Shown here one piece after another: positions 1-10,554 of a stretch of 64,000 nt of DNA (positions within the stretch are counted from its first letter, which is position 1; each line of letters starts with the position of its first letter). Source of the DNA: Strigamia acuminata. Lineage: Eukaryota > Arthropoda > Chilopoda > Geophilomorpha > Linotaeniidae. The stretch covers positions 2,234,501 through 2,298,500 of the forward strand of contig OX442320.1 in assembly GCA_949358305.1 (NCBI GenBank), in the 5' to 3' direction. The translations under genes were made by a program, and so were the position numbers. Below the pieces are notes generated by a model that ran no database searches, was not told where the DNA came from, and was given only the letters and a program-made list of their open reading frames with translations.

Positions 1-113
1 GTAATGCAATTTTGGTGTTTGGGTCTACTTTTCTGGATCACTACACCAGTAAACTGGCTCGACCAATGGGAGTACACATTGTGAGGTGCCTTTTTGAGTG
101 TAACTCGAGTATA
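1..113 (+). mobile_element. Family A MITE, right end only
   Basis: This is the right terminal part of a short inverted-repeat element (family A here). It carries the subterminal block GGATCACTACACCAGT, then CCAATGGGAG, and ends with GAGTATA. Full copies lie at 6448-6877, 7544-7949, 21648-21979, 46236-46632 and 57569-58035. The left end lies outside the window. Confidence 0.7.
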
Positions 114-173
114 GGTTCACACTTGTGTTCACACTATGGGCGACAACACAATGCAAGGAAAAATTAGTCAAAC

Positions 174-1712
174 CATAGATATAGATTACTCACTGGATAG
201 CTGAGTCTATTGTCTCAGCGATCCTATGTTCTGTTGGCAGGAAGTGACGTCACACCAAGTATTGTTCACTTCCTGTTTATGCTTTCGCCATGGTAAACAC
301 ACGGTAAACACAGATTTTCAACGAGTTTCGCGCAATTTTCGCCCTACTTTTGATCTTGCATCCATCGACACACGTCCAGAGCAAGTGAGAGAAAAGTCCT
401 ACTCCAATTCCACGCTCACATCGATCTCGTCCGTGTCCTCGTTCGCTTTTCGATCGGCGCGCAAATTGAATCACCTCGACCACTCGCGATACGTCCGAAG
501 CGCTCGCATTTTCCACCACGTACTCGACCAAGCAATCGAGATAAAGGTCTGTCACGTCGGATCCTAGAACGTTGACGTCTTTTCGCGCGGACGGCGAGAC
601 GAGAAGCAAGACGAGCGTCGCTTTTCAGAATTTCTCATCGTCCGACAAGCACCCGCAGCTGTGGGAGCATCGAGACTCGTCACCCGATACCAACAACAAT
701 CCGAATCTTTCGAGCCATTCCTCGTTCTTGTCGTCGGCTCGTGAACATATTTTCGCGCATCCCTTCACCACCGAAATGTCTTTCTCTTTCTCTTTCTGTT
801 TCTCTTCCACGAGGTTCGTCAACCGTAATAAACTTGAATTGGATACAATGGTGAAAATAATTACCGTAATAATTAATTTAATAAATAATTTTCATTCATT
901 TTATTTTCAAATATAAATTTATACTTGTGAGTGTTTTGAATCAAGAGCGATTCCATAATATTTTGGCTTGGGTTTGTTCTTTATTATCACATTTTGAGAT
1001 GTGTGCGTAAAAATGGAAGAATTCATACAGTTTTGTTATCTTATTTTATTACTGTTCAACATCAGCCGAAAATTAAAATCCAAATTAAATTAAATTTGAC
1101 TTGATTTTCTAAAAATAATGGCCAAGCTTTGCCGGCATGAATACACAAACACCACTACGATTCCATCGCTATGATTCCATCGCTACGATTCCATAATACG
1201 CGAAAATATGCTCACGAGCCGAGCCGGCAGGCATTCGGGCGGCATTCGGGCAGCATACATTCGGGCGGCATTTGTGCGGTATTCGTGCGGCATTCGAAAA
1301 GACGCCAACGTTCTAGGATCCGACGTGACAGACCTTTATCTCGATTGCTTGGTCGAGTACGTGGTGGAAAATGCGAGCGCTTCGGACGTATCGCGAGTGG
1401 TCGAGGTGATTCAATTTGTGCGCCGATCGAAAAGCGAACGAGGACACGGACACGGACGAGATCGATGTGAGCGTGGAATTGGAGTAGGATCTTTCTCACA
1501 CTTGCTCTGGACGTGTGTCGATGGATGCAAGATCAAAAGTAGAGCGAAAATTGCGCGAAACTCGTTGAAAATTTGTGTTTACCGTGTGTTTACCATGGCG
1601 AAAGCATAAACAGGAAGTGAACAATACTTGGTGTGACGTCACTTCCTGCCAACAGAACATAGGATCGCTGAGACAATAGACTCAGCTATCCAGTGAGTAA
1701 TCTATATCTATG
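174..1712. mobile_element. Foldback element L with ~410-bp inverted arms carrying coding-like DNA
   Basis: The arms (about 174-585 and 1295-1712) are near-perfect inverted copies beginning CATAGATATAGATTACTCAC. A further short match (near 735-765 against 1199-1226) shows that the right arm once extended further and has lost part, replaced by short GCATTCGGGCG-type repeats. A 7-bp direct repeat GTCAAAC flanks the insert, and the empty site survives in the related element at 18199-18595. The arms are GC-richer than their surroundings and hold an open frame of about 100 codons in both copies, which suggests captured exon sequence as in Pack-MULE-type or foldback elements. The captured gene is not recognised. 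No transposase is seen. Confidence 0.75.
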
Positions 1713-1970
1713 GTCAAACGCAGCGCAGAGTCTGTTCACATTGTTGGGCACGTGTGAACAGAGCTGAAACAATTGATGTTGCGTCTGGCCAATCAGATGG
1801 TTTCAATGAAACCTGGAATAGGATCTTGTTGTAGAACTAGTTCCAGAATCCGAAAATGGCGGCCTCTTTCCATGTGGCAACGTCTCGCCAACCAGACGTG
1901 AATCGACGAGTTGGAGTTGATCGTGATTGGTTGGCCGCAAGACTTTTCCTTGCGTTGCGTCACTTACTTC

Positions 1971-2185
1971 TGTTGTAAATCTTTTGCACGAAACAATCAG
2001 GAGGTTAATGAAATAACAAGTGTTTATTCATTGAAAAGCAAAGGTTTAAATACTACAAAAGGATTACATAAAAGCATTATGATTGGCTGCACCATTAATC
2101 CGCCCGTCGTACGTATTCGCACGCACGCGCCACGGATGCGCCAAATATTGCCCTGGTGTCATTGACCGACCGTTAACTTCCAACA
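1971..2185 (-). mobile_element. Solo LTR, 215 bp
   Basis: The segment starts TGTTG and ends CAACA and is flanked on both sides by ACTTC (1966-1970 and 2186-2190), a 5-bp target duplication. The related element at 18199-18595 lacks it, with continuous sequence across the site. On the minus strand it has an AATAAA about 50 nt from its end, as expected of an LTR with polyadenylation signal. The short length, TGTTG..CAACA ends and 5-bp duplication fit Ty1/copia, but the class is inferred only. Confidence 0.75.
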
Positions 2186-2518
2186 ACTTCAACTTGGAAT
2201 TGAAGCCGGAATTGGCGTCAACGGCAAGAATTTTTGGACGCAAGCAGCTTGCGTTGCGTCAGTTTTCTTGCGTTGCGTCTAATGTGAACACGAGTGTGAA
2301 CCTAGCTTAAGCAATGGATTAGCCGTGACTTTTTTTGTTTCGTGCTTCATTTTGCACATGACACGCGGCAAGATACTCTAAAACAAAGAAATAAATAATC
2401 TATTGCTAGACAACAATCTAATTTCTTTATTGAATTACATTGTTTCAATTTTATCAACTCAGGTGCAATAGAAATTACATGATTCGGTTGTGGTTGTATC
2501 TAAATCATTGGATGTTGG

Positions 2519-3163
2519 CTAACCAAATAACTTTAAGCCTCCCGACGCGATCTTAGCAGCAGGCTGGACAATTTTGAGCGAACCCAAAAGCGATTTGAAA
2601 CCAGTCAACAAGCCTTGAAGAGCTGTTCCTATTGCTCCGCCGCCTTTCGAACCAAGATCTTTTATTATTCCTTCAACTCCAGTAATTCCGTCATGGACGA
2701 TTCCAATTAATTCAGTGATCTATGCAATACAGTAATTCTAGAATTAGCGATAATTCAACGAAGTGACACTCGTTGCACTTACCAGGGTGCTGATTCCGCC
2801 GACACTGACAAGGTTTTCGACCGCAACTTCCAGTCGGTTGAGAATGCTGTCGAGCGCCGCTGCTCCGCTGGGACTGACCGGTCGAACTACGTTGATCGCT
2901 GTTCTCAGCAACTTTGCGATTACGGTGAGCGCGGCATTCAGGATTTGAGTTACGCCCGGAATGTGCAGCTTGATGTGGATCACGTCGCTATCACTGCCGG
3001 TTTCTGATGTTTCTGATGTTTCGTGGTGGACTACTGTTTCGTGCACTTCTGTCGGTTCTTCGGTCACGTATTCGTAATGAGTGACAACGTGGACTGTACA
3101 TTGCACTTGGTTAAGAGCAATGAATGCTGATACTCCAAACAGAAGGAAAATGATCTTGTTCAT
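2519..3163 (-). CDS. Secreted protein of a local two-exon family, paralog 1
   Basis: Exon 1 is 3163-2783 (127 codons), the intron 2782-2720 (donor GTAAGT, acceptor TAG) and exon 2 2719-2519, giving 193 aa with a phase-0 junction. Residues 1-22 form a signal peptide (MNKIIFLLFGVSAFIALNQV..C). Next come a Thr/Val/Glu/His-rich stretch (about 23-60), a conserved block with IPGVTQILNAAL and LLRTAINVVRPVSP, then a Gly/Leu-rich second half with ITELIGIV and IVQPAAKIAS. The start is fixed by paralogs that all begin MNK and by a TATA box at 3304-3311. AATAAA lies at 2431-2426. The protein is probably secreted and rich in amphipathic helices. I do not recognise the family and assign no function. Confidence 0.85.
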
Positions 3164-3303
3164 GTTGAATCTAGTAAAATAGAAATGTATTTTTTAGAAA
3201 TTGTATTGTTGGTGGCAGTCGAAGATTCTACTTGAGTTGAATGCGTTTGTCTGGCTGAGGAGCGGAGGTCGGCGGGAAAGTGAAGTCTTGTTGGCCACTG
3301 CAG

Positions 3304-3311
3304 CTTTTATA
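3304..3311 (-). promoter_or_regulatory. TATA box of paralog 1
   Basis: TATAAAAG on the minus strand, about 140 nt upstream of the ATG. The same octamer sits 98-153 nt upstream of the ATG in paralogs 2 and 4 and in the truncated copy. Confidence 0.75.
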
Positions 3312-3319
3312 CACGCTGC

Positions 3320-3687
3320 TGATGGTTGAAATTATATTTTGAAATTATATATAATTTTTCTAATTGAAAAGACGAATTAAACAATTATTCCGTAATAAGT
3401 CCATCTGACGGCGAAATGAAAGCAGTTAAAACAGGTGTTGGCTGTAAATTCAAAATGAAGTTTATAGCGATTGAAAAAATATACGAGATCGTAATTCTAA
3501 AAAAAATATATGATGAAACAGAATGGGAATGAACAATCATCGATAAAATGTTATCACAGGTGATGTTACATTATTCTTAATAGAACAAAAAAAAATCGGT
3601 ATGAAATTTGTTTGGCACTTTGTAACGTCTTGGAGTGTAAACTGTTTACAAAAAAAACTTAATTGCCTGATATTCAGACACAAGATA
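3320..3687. other. No feature seen
   Basis: AT-rich spacer upstream of paralog 1. I see no gene, RNA or clear repeat in it. Confidence 0.5.
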
Positions 3688-3691
3688 TTAA

Positions 3692-4037
3692 TCCTTCTTG
3701 CCCCAACCTAGGGTCAATTTTGACCTCCAAAATTTTCTTTCTCGAAACCTATTGGGATTTTCTTTCTAAAACTCCATGTATTTTATTTAAACATCATGAG
3801 AAACAATAAAAAAAATAATAGATTTGAAAATTTTATTTAATTTTCTTTTTTAATTTAATCTCAATTATTTTTGTCTTACTCTTTCAACAAATATCGAATT
3901 ACTTAAGTTTCTTCATAAACATGAAATAGTCAAAGAATAGAATCATTTTCACTCATTATTTGAAATATTTCTTTGGCTTTGGGTAAACATGACCCGGGTT
4001 GGGTGAGTAAGGGATTTGTTTTTAGGTACTGCTAGGG
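3692..4037. mobile_element. piggyBac-like MITE (TTAA-flanked)
   Basis: The segment is flanked by TTAA at 3688-3691 and 4038-4041. Its imperfect termini are TCCTTCTTGCC and the inverse of CCCTAGCAGTACC, and both ends carry subterminal CCCAACC-GGGTCA motifs. TTAA duplication with YCCT ends is the piggyBac pattern. No ORF. Confidence 0.55.
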
Positions 4038-4041
4038 TTAA

Positions 4042-4663
4042 TAGAAATTATATAATACAACAAATTATTATTAAATGTAGATTTTGTTATTCGTTTATCA
4101 AATAAATCATGATAACAGTCATTAATGACATTGATGTGCAATGAAATAATAGACTGGAGTATTTTCTGCAGATGGCGGGGTCTGCTAATTGAAAATTATA
4201 TTTTACGAAATCCCAATAAATTTTAATTACAGAAAAAAAAATAGAACATGGATTGTAGTGTAAGCCAGTAGCCAGTGTTTCTCAAACTGGTGGGGCACAA
4301 TAGCAATCTGCTTCCATATTTCTAGCAGTCATACTTGTAGACATAAAAGAGTCTAGTCGTAACACATTTAAAAACCACCAAATTCAGCTCAATTCAGTTC
4401 AATGCAAAAGGTGATGTTCGGGGTTCGGACTTATATCAGGGTCTCCAACTTTTGTGTAATTGTTTGTATTTGCTGTGAGTAATGGTTTTTGATGGCAGAA
4501 GTCAGAGGTTTAATTTGGTTTTTAAGTGCTTTTTCCGTTTTCTTAGGTTTTTAGTAAGGTTTTTAAGTGTTTTTTTTTTCTGGACCTCGATAAAAATTTT
4601 CAATAGTATCCGGACCCCACTGAAAATTATTTGCCGACCCCTGGTCTAAACAGTTTAAAATGC
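4042..4663. other. No gene; possible hAT-like element ends
   Basis: No coding or RNA feature is seen. A CAGTGTTTCTCAAACTGG motif at 4273 and GCCGACCCCTGGTCTA near 4640 look like typical hAT MITE ends, but they do not pair with each other, so they would be fragments of two elements. Confidence 0.35.
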
Positions 4664-5147
4664 TAGACGCATTCAATAACTTTTCGTTGAAATTTTCGTT
4701 TTAGACAAATTTTTAAACAAAATGTTTGGTTTCTGAATGCAATTGCTTATTTGGTAAATAAACGATTGTTTCACTACCAAACTTGATTTGGGATTCCAGA
4801 TCAAGTTCCAGGTCATTTTCTCGGTATTTTTTTCTCGAGATTTTCTTTCCTTCGCTTTTTTCAATTGTTTCCAGTTCTAATAATTCCTGAAGTGATGTTT
4901 AATATTGTTGTTTACTCAAAAAAAATTAACTACTGCTGCAAAATTGTACTTAGACCGCCCACAGTCGCAATCGATCTAAGGAAAATCTAAGATGGCGGCC
5001 AAAATGTGCGCTTTGAACGAGAAAACTCGTTACACGGAGACCTATGTAGGTCGTTTATTTTCAGCCCGTTTAAACACATTTAAATGAGCTTTTAAATGAG
5101 AATCTCGTTTAAATGTTTGTTTAAACAGGTTTAAACTCATGCACCTA
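4664..5147. mobile_element. Family B inverted-repeat element
   Basis: The ends are TAGACGCATTCAATAA and inverted GCACCTA, the same ends as at 41582-42046, 19509-19931 and the 162-bp palindrome at 21178-21339. Internal blocks shared with the 41.6-kb copy include the segment around GATCAAGTTCCAGGTCATTT and TTGTTTACTC. No transposase. Confidence 0.7.
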
Positions 5148-5496
5148 CTGTTTAGTCTAAATGTCTTAATGAATGCATGCGGCTACTGTATTCATTTGAA
5201 AGCTGTTTTTTTTGCGTTTTGGTTCATCTTTTTCGTATAATTGATTGATTGGTGTTCGAAATAAAAATAAGAATCGGAATTTGTAATAAATTGGAGTTTA
5301 ATGCGATTTTGTTTTTGCACGGAGGTTTGGATTGCTTTTTTATCTTTAAATTAAGATTTTAAAGGATTTTTATTTCGACAGAGTTTGGATCCGTTGGCCG
5401 CAGCAAACCAGCATCCAACGGCGTCAAGCTACAATTATCGTCGGCCAAACTAAAATCGTCAAATTTTCTTATCAATCATGCATGCATACTTGATAT
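5148..5496. other. No feature seen
   Basis: Spacer between two elements with nothing recognisable. Confidence 0.45.
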
Positions 5497-5539
5497 TAAG
5501 GGGTTTCATTAAATGAGCGATTACTGTAACGGAGTGGTT

Positions 5540-6275
5540 AAACCCACAGAAATTCTGTGGAAATAACCACGTGTTATTTCCACAGAATTTCTGTGGAATT
5601 AACACGTGGTTATTTCCACAAAATTTCTGTGTAAATGCCGAGTATCTGTATGTTATTTCCACAGAAATTCTACAGAGATGATGTAAAAATTAAAAAAAAA
5701 TTTATTTAATGAATTTAATACATTAAGAAATATATCATTGACAAATGCCATAGCTTTGCTGCATAGCACGTAAACGATCTGCATACGTGCAGAGCGCAAC
5801 ATCCAATAGGGATGTGGTATTGTGAATATCGGTGCAAGAAACCAGTGCCACTAATTGAATTATAATAGCGTACTTCACAGATTATCATTGTTTAAAATAA
5901 TTAAAATAAAAGTTTCTAAAAATTTAACTCTTAATAAATAGATAAAAGTAATTATATTTATTTGGAATTTACATAGGCTTTCTGTGGAAATTACAGATAT
6001 TTCCACAGAAATACCCATGTAAATTCCACAGAAAATCTACACGAATGCAGATCATGTAGGTGCTATGTATTAAATTTGTTAAATAAATTTTTTTTTTATT
6101 TTTTAATTTTTACATAATCTCTCTAGACTTTCTGTGGAAATAACACACAGATATTTCCACAGAGATTCTGTAGAAATAACACACAGAAATTCTGTGGAAA
6201 TAACACAGATATTTCCACAGAAATTCTGTGGAAATAACTCGTGGTTAATTCCACAGAATTTCTGTGGAATTAACG
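5540..6275. repeat. Dispersed palindromic repeat TCCACAGAAATTCTGTGGA
   Basis: At least six full or nearly full copies of the 19-mer palindrome lie in two clusters (5545-5675 and 5985-6275). They are separated by short AATAAC(AC)/GTGGTTA linkers in alternating orientation. The unit is self-complementary, so neighbouring copies can form large hairpins. Confidence 0.8.
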
Positions 6276-6447
6276 CTTGCCTTATTGTAATTAGTTGATT
6301 ATTGTAATAATCGTAATCACTCAATTATTGAGGGCCCAACAAAAATCTGATTATGTGATATTGCTCCGATGGGCGGAATTGTTTAAATTGTAACCTAAAT
6401 ACATTGGAATTGTTTAAAAAAAAGTTCCTACAAATAATAATTGCAAC

Positions 6448-6877
6448 TATACTCTTGTTCGACTCAAAAGGGTGGCTTTCTCCCATTGGCCGAGCTGCAT
6501 TACTCCTTACTCCAGTCTATATTACTACCACTAGGAGAAGTAGTTTTTATTTTTATTATGTTTTGCGATTGCTATTACCATTTAAGTTGATATAATTTTA
6601 ATTGTATTTTATTGTAAAATGTTATTTCCATTTAGGGAATAAAGTTTTATGCACAAATAAATGTAAAACTCATGTTTGTTCTGTTTATTGGTTGCTTTGT
6701 CTGGAAAGCACAATATTTTGAAATTTTGGCTGTTACCTAGGCAATCGATTACAATGTCTGTACTCTGTACATTGTAATGCATTTCTGGTGTTTGGGTCTA
6801 TATTTTTGGATCACTACACCAGTGATACGGCTCGGCCAATGAGAGAAGACCACCCTTTTGAGTCGAACTAGAGTATA
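6448..6877. mobile_element. Family A MITE, complete copy 1
   Basis: Left end TATACTCTTGTTCGACTC and right end inverted GAGTCGAACTAGAGTATA. Subterminal inverted CCCATTGGCCGAG and the internal conserved block ACTACCACTAGGAGAAGTAG are present. It sits inside element D. Non-coding. Confidence 0.85.
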
Positions 6878-7171
6878 CCTAACTCGTTTCATGTGTTCAG
6901 TTTAACCTAAACTGAGCAGGCTTTGAAAAATTATGACCTTGTGTAGTTGAAGCGGGTCTGGTGCCGCCATGTTGGTTTCAGTCGAGAGAGCACTTATAAT
7001 CGGCCCAAGTCAGCAGATAATCATGGTTTGGGGTGATTACTTGATTAGATGCTTACTTCCTTATTTGATGAAATGATTATTCTCGGGATTGGTTGAATCC
7101 AGTCACATGACACATCAAGTAATCAACTAATCAAAGTAATCAACTAATCGCTCATTTAATGAAACTCCTTA

Positions 7172-7543
7172 GAATATGACAAATAACTAAGATAAGTATG
7201 GATAACACTTTATCAATTGTTTCAGAAGACAAAACTGGGTTCAGCCAAACCATACAGTGGCTGGCATTATCACAGTGCTTTAGGAGAACTAAACTTCTAT
7301 GTACTGTATCAGCTATTAAGTCACTTTGGTTTCCCCCCATTGAGTCTTAATAGCTCGGTTGATTACTTCACTGTGGTGAACGCCATCTGGTGAGCTTTAA
7401 TGTTACTAATGATCTAAAAATATGCGCGTTTAAGACGGCCGGGTTACGGTGTGGCTTATCTGCGTCACAATATTTTTAAAGGCTTTTATTTAACTCGACA
7501 TGAACTTTTATGCATTTGTTTCAACTGCCAGTGCCAGCATTAC
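7172..7543. other. No feature seen
   Basis: AT-rich spacer between element D and the next family A MITE. Confidence 0.45.
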
Positions 7544-7949
7544 TATACTCTTTCCACACTCAAGAGGATCCCTGAAAGCTTGGCTCCCATTGGCCGAATC
7601 ATTTCACTTGTGTATTGATACAGAAAAAAGAACCAAAACACCAGAAATGCATTATACAGACATACAGATAAAAATAGAAGTGCAGACATTGCAATCGATT
7701 TCCTATTGTTTTGAAATTGCATTTTAATTAAAAACAACATAAAACTTTATTTCAAAAATAGAAAACATGTTATTTCTATTATTATTATTATTATTATTGT
7801 TATTAATATTTATATTATTTCGGAAAAAACTAAAAATCATAGGGAACTACTTTTCCTCGTAGCAGTAGTTCAGCTGCAGTTCTGAGCAATCAGACTAGGC
7901 CAATGGGAGCCAAGCTTCCAGGGATCCTCTTGAGTGTGGAAAGAGTATA
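7544..7949. mobile_element. Family A MITE, complete copy 2
   Basis: Ends TATACTCTTTCCACACTCAA and inverted TTGAGTGTGGAAAGAGTATA, then GGATCCCTG(A)AAGCTTGG in both ends. The TIR interior differs from copy 1 although the subterminal CCCATTGGCC block and layout are the same. Confidence 0.8.
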
Positions 7950-8240
7950 GAGCCCTCTGTCGTAAAGTTTGGTCAAAAGCCGTTGTTTTACAAGAACATC
8001 TGCCACCCACCTCAAACTGGGTTTTATGCGGGTTGTTATGTACTTATTGTTGATTAAAAAAATTGAATGGATTAAGATGGATTGAAAGGACATGATAATG
8101 GAAACAGCCAGTTTTATTTTTGATATTTTTATTGAATTGCATTGATACAATTTTTGAGACTTAGAAACAGTTCAAACATTTGTATGTCATGAAATTACTG
8201 TGATCTTCTTGGACAGTAGCTAAAATATGTCTCGCAGTGG

Positions 8241-9005
8241 TTAACCCGAAATGCGACTTGCAATTTTTGCAGCAGGCTGGACGACGTGAAGACCAGCTAA
8301 AAGGCCTTTCAAGGCGCCTAGTAACTTCTGCAGAATTGAGGCTGCGTCTCCACTAACATCTTTTAATATTCCTTCGACTCCTTTGATTGCATCTTGAACT
8401 ATTCCGATTAATTCTTTGATCTGTCAGGAATAGAATTTCAACACGTCTATAAAATGGATCAAATTTTCTCACCTAATGTAGTATATTGTTACGCGTGCGG
8501 ACCGTTCTGCTTATCGGTTGATCCGTACCACTCATATTCGATTAATTAGGTGTTAAATTTTGACAACTAATTAATCGAATATGAGCGATATGGATCGCCC
8601 GATAAGCAGAACGGTCTGTGCGCGTAACAATACAGTACTTACTAGAATGCTGATTCCCCCAACGCTCGTGAGGTTTTCGACGGCATTTTCTAGTCGGTCG
8701 AGGGTGCTGTCAAGCGCGGCTGCTCCGTGCGGACTGATTGGTCGGATAATGTTGATCGCGGTTCGTAATAACTTGGCAACTATTGTTAGCGCGGCATTGA
8801 TAATTTGTGTGACGCCTGGAATGTTCAGCTTAATGTGGATTTCATCTCTATCGCTGGATTCTACTGATTTGTTGACTACCGTTTCGTGCACTTCTGGCTC
8901 CGCGGTCACGTATTCGTACTTAGTGACAACGTGGACTGTACATTGCACATGGTTGAGAGCAATGAATGCTGATGCTACAAACAGAAGGAAAATTATTTTG
9001 TTCAT
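8241..9005 (-). CDS. Secreted protein of the two-exon family, paralog 2
   Basis: Exon 1 is 9005-8643 (121 codons), the intron 8642-8421 (GTAAGT...CAG) and exon 2 8420-8241, giving 180 aa. The start is the MNKII methionine shared by all paralogs; an in-frame ATG-less extension upstream is ignored. It has the signal peptide, a shorter acidic stalk, IPGVTQIINAAL, LLRTAINIIRPISP, and in exon 2 IKELIGIV and VVQPAAKIAS. The exon junction is at the same residue and phase as in the other paralogs. The intron has been enlarged by a 149-bp palindromic MITE (8484-8632). Promoter TATA at 9103-9110; AATAAA at 8133-8128. Function unknown. Confidence 0.85.
8484..8632. mobile_element. 149-bp palindromic MITE inside the intron of paralog 2
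   Basis: The arms start TATTGTTACGCG and are inverted nearly to the centre (AATTAATCGAATATGAG). It lies wholly between donor and acceptor, so the coding sequence is untouched. Confidence 0.8.
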
Positions 9006-9102
9006 GTTGGATTCAAGATTTCTCCAATGACGTAGAAGAAAAGTGGTTGCCTCAGAAAAAGCCTTGGTGTGGAACAATCAATTAATTTTGCTAACAGTGA
9101 TG

Positions 9103-9110
9103 CTTTTATA
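9103..9110 (-). promoter_or_regulatory. TATA box of paralog 2
   Basis: TATAAAAG on the minus strand, about 98 nt upstream of the ATG. Confidence 0.7.
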
Positions 9111-9689
9111 CGTTTGCTAGTGGCAGGTGTTAGTCAGTATAATGATTAAGTTTAATTGAAAAAGTTTTTAATTGTAGTAAATTGTGCTGGCATTAAGTAG
9201 AATCGATAAATCATGGGTGGAGAATTAAAATGACAAACGTTTGTATGCATGAAACAATGTAGTTTAAAGGTTTAAACTAGGAGTGTCCAACCCGCGGCTC
9301 ACGGGTCGCATGCAGCCCAGGATGGTTACCGATGGGCGATGCACCCAACACTCTTATCTTCAAAAAAATTCAGATTCTAGTGTTTGTTTTCTTTAGACAG
9401 TAAACGGCATTAAAATTAGGATTATTGTGCGAGAACTTTTTTGCTTACTAGTATCTGTGGTAGTATTCATCAAGAAAATTAAAATGGGCCTTTATTTCTT
9501 TTTTTTTCATTATCAGCTATCGTTATACCTTGTTTACACCAAGGTTTTGGATCAGATCCGAAGCTGCGGATATAGATCCATGATTGGTGTGAACATTGAA
9601 CTCGGTTCACGGATCTAGATCCGTCTGCCCAACAACTCAGTTTGCCAATGTATTTGTTTTCAGAAAATTTTAATTCAAGCAATTTTAAT
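9111..9689. other. No gene; possible hAT element end
   Basis: No gene seen. The stretch near 9281-9330 (AGGAGTGTCCAACCCGCGG and a following GCATGCAGCCCAGGATGG) resembles the widespread hAT-type end CAGGGGTGTCCAACC, but no partner end was found. Confidence 0.35.
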
Positions 9690-9915
9690 TTTTTGACAAA
9701 TATAAAATTACAAACATTAAAATTACTGTTAAAAATAAATAAAAAATAAAAGTAAAAATTTGCACAGACAACAGGATTTGAACCTGTGTGGAAAGATTCC
9801 TAGTCCACTGGGCCACCACTACAAACTATTATTATCTTCATGCAGGCAGTCATGTTGGTGAACAAAGTTGTGATGTAAATTACTTTGGGTTCCATAGTAA
9901 GGTTAGTTCATGAAA
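9690..9915 (-). mobile_element. SINE-like repeat with tRNA-like Pol III boxes
   Basis: On the minus strand it carries an A box TGGCCCAGTGG (9815-9805) and a B box GGTTCAAATCC (9784-9774), then an AT-rich tail. It matches the arms of the palindrome at 10616-11591 over more than 200 bp, including TGCAGGCAGTCATGTTGGTG. This is a single, un-palindromised copy. Confidence 0.7.
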
Positions 9916-10301
9916 TCAATAAAAGCTTTTAAAAATAATTACCATAGTCAAAATTTGAACAAAACAGTTGAACCATGTTAACTGTATGTGCAGAACGGCA
10001 TGCCCAGTTTGGATTTATCATCAGCTTGGCAGGCTCAAACTGCAATTTTGCTGCCCAACCTGAGATGTAGTTGACATGAGAAATTTACCCATACAACATA
10101 TGAAAATCAAGCATAATGCCAGCCATTATTATTTGTTTGAAACATGCTCAATAGATGGCGCCAAAGCAAGAGATGGATTCTCCATGGATTGGTTCATGGT
10201 TTCACTGATGAAAGTTTCTGGCGCTAGAAAAATATTTACTCGTATATCAGTGAAAACCATGAAGCATATAATAGCTGAATGATGGATGTTTTGTAACAGT
10301 T
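9916..10301. other. No feature seen
   Basis: Spacer with one short open frame that has no recognisable features. Confidence 0.4.
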
Positions 10302-10451
10302 TTAATCGTTAGTTGTTATTTTCTCATGTGCGTAAGTGATAAGTGTGTCGCTGTGCAATGTGTCGCTGTACATTGTTCTTCTTCTGATTTGCGATTGATC
10401 AAAAGCAATGAATGCACAGGCTACAAACGTTAGTAAAATTAACTTGTTCAT
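10302..10451 (-). pseudogene. Truncated copy of the secreted gene family (promoter plus signal peptide)
   Basis: The ATG at 10451 opens MNKLILLTFVACAFIAFDQ, clearly the family signal peptide and closest to paralog 4. Similarity then stops and the frame runs another 30 codons to a TAA at 10302, 49 aa in total. The 5' UTR and promoter are also those of paralog 4 (ACTGGAGTTTAGTGGATC and TGAGGAAAGGAAGGTAAA) with the TATA box intact at 10547-10554. It lacks the conserved central block and exon 2. It is either a promoter-exon 1 duplicate decaying in place or a new short secreted peptide. Confidence 0.7.
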
Positions 10452-10546
10452 GTTGTACCTGTAAAATGTGTGATGATTGTTACTGGAGTTTAGTGGATCG
10501 GTGTGGTGTGAGGAAAGGAAGGTAAAATTTCTAGACGGAAGCTAAG

Positions 10547-10554
10547 CTTTTATA
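10547..10554 (-). promoter_or_regulatory. TATA box of the truncated family copy
   Basis: TATAAAAG on the minus strand, 96 nt upstream of the ATG, in a promoter almost identical to that of paralog 4. Confidence 0.65.

Larger units (their letters stand above)
112..2304. mobile_element. Terminal-inverted-repeat element K, interrupted by two insertions
   Basis: The ends are TAGGTTCACAC and GTGTGAACCTA in inverted orientation. The body is a diverged, reverse-oriented match to the uninterrupted 397-bp element at 18199-18595. Two later insertions are visible by comparison with that copy: a foldback at 174-1712 flanked by GTCAAAC, and an LTR-like segment at 1971-2185 flanked by ACTTC. No transposase is encoded, so the element is non-autonomous. 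The superfamily is not assigned. Confidence 0.8.
5497..7171. mobile_element. Family D inverted-repeat element with internal palindromic repeats and nested family A MITE
   Basis: The ends are TAAGGGGTTTCATTAAATG and its near-perfect inverse at 7171 (TAAGGAGTTTCATTAAATG), with inverse identity continuing through GAGCGATTA. The interior holds the CCACAG palindrome cluster (5540-6275) and a complete family A MITE (6448-6877). A weaker relative with the same end logic is at 63184-63564. No protein is encoded; the small open frames are repeat translations. Confidence 0.7.

Noticed and set aside
5459-6324. Small open frames with repeated PQKFCGN words
   Set aside because: They are translations of the CCACAGAAATTCTGTGG palindromes.
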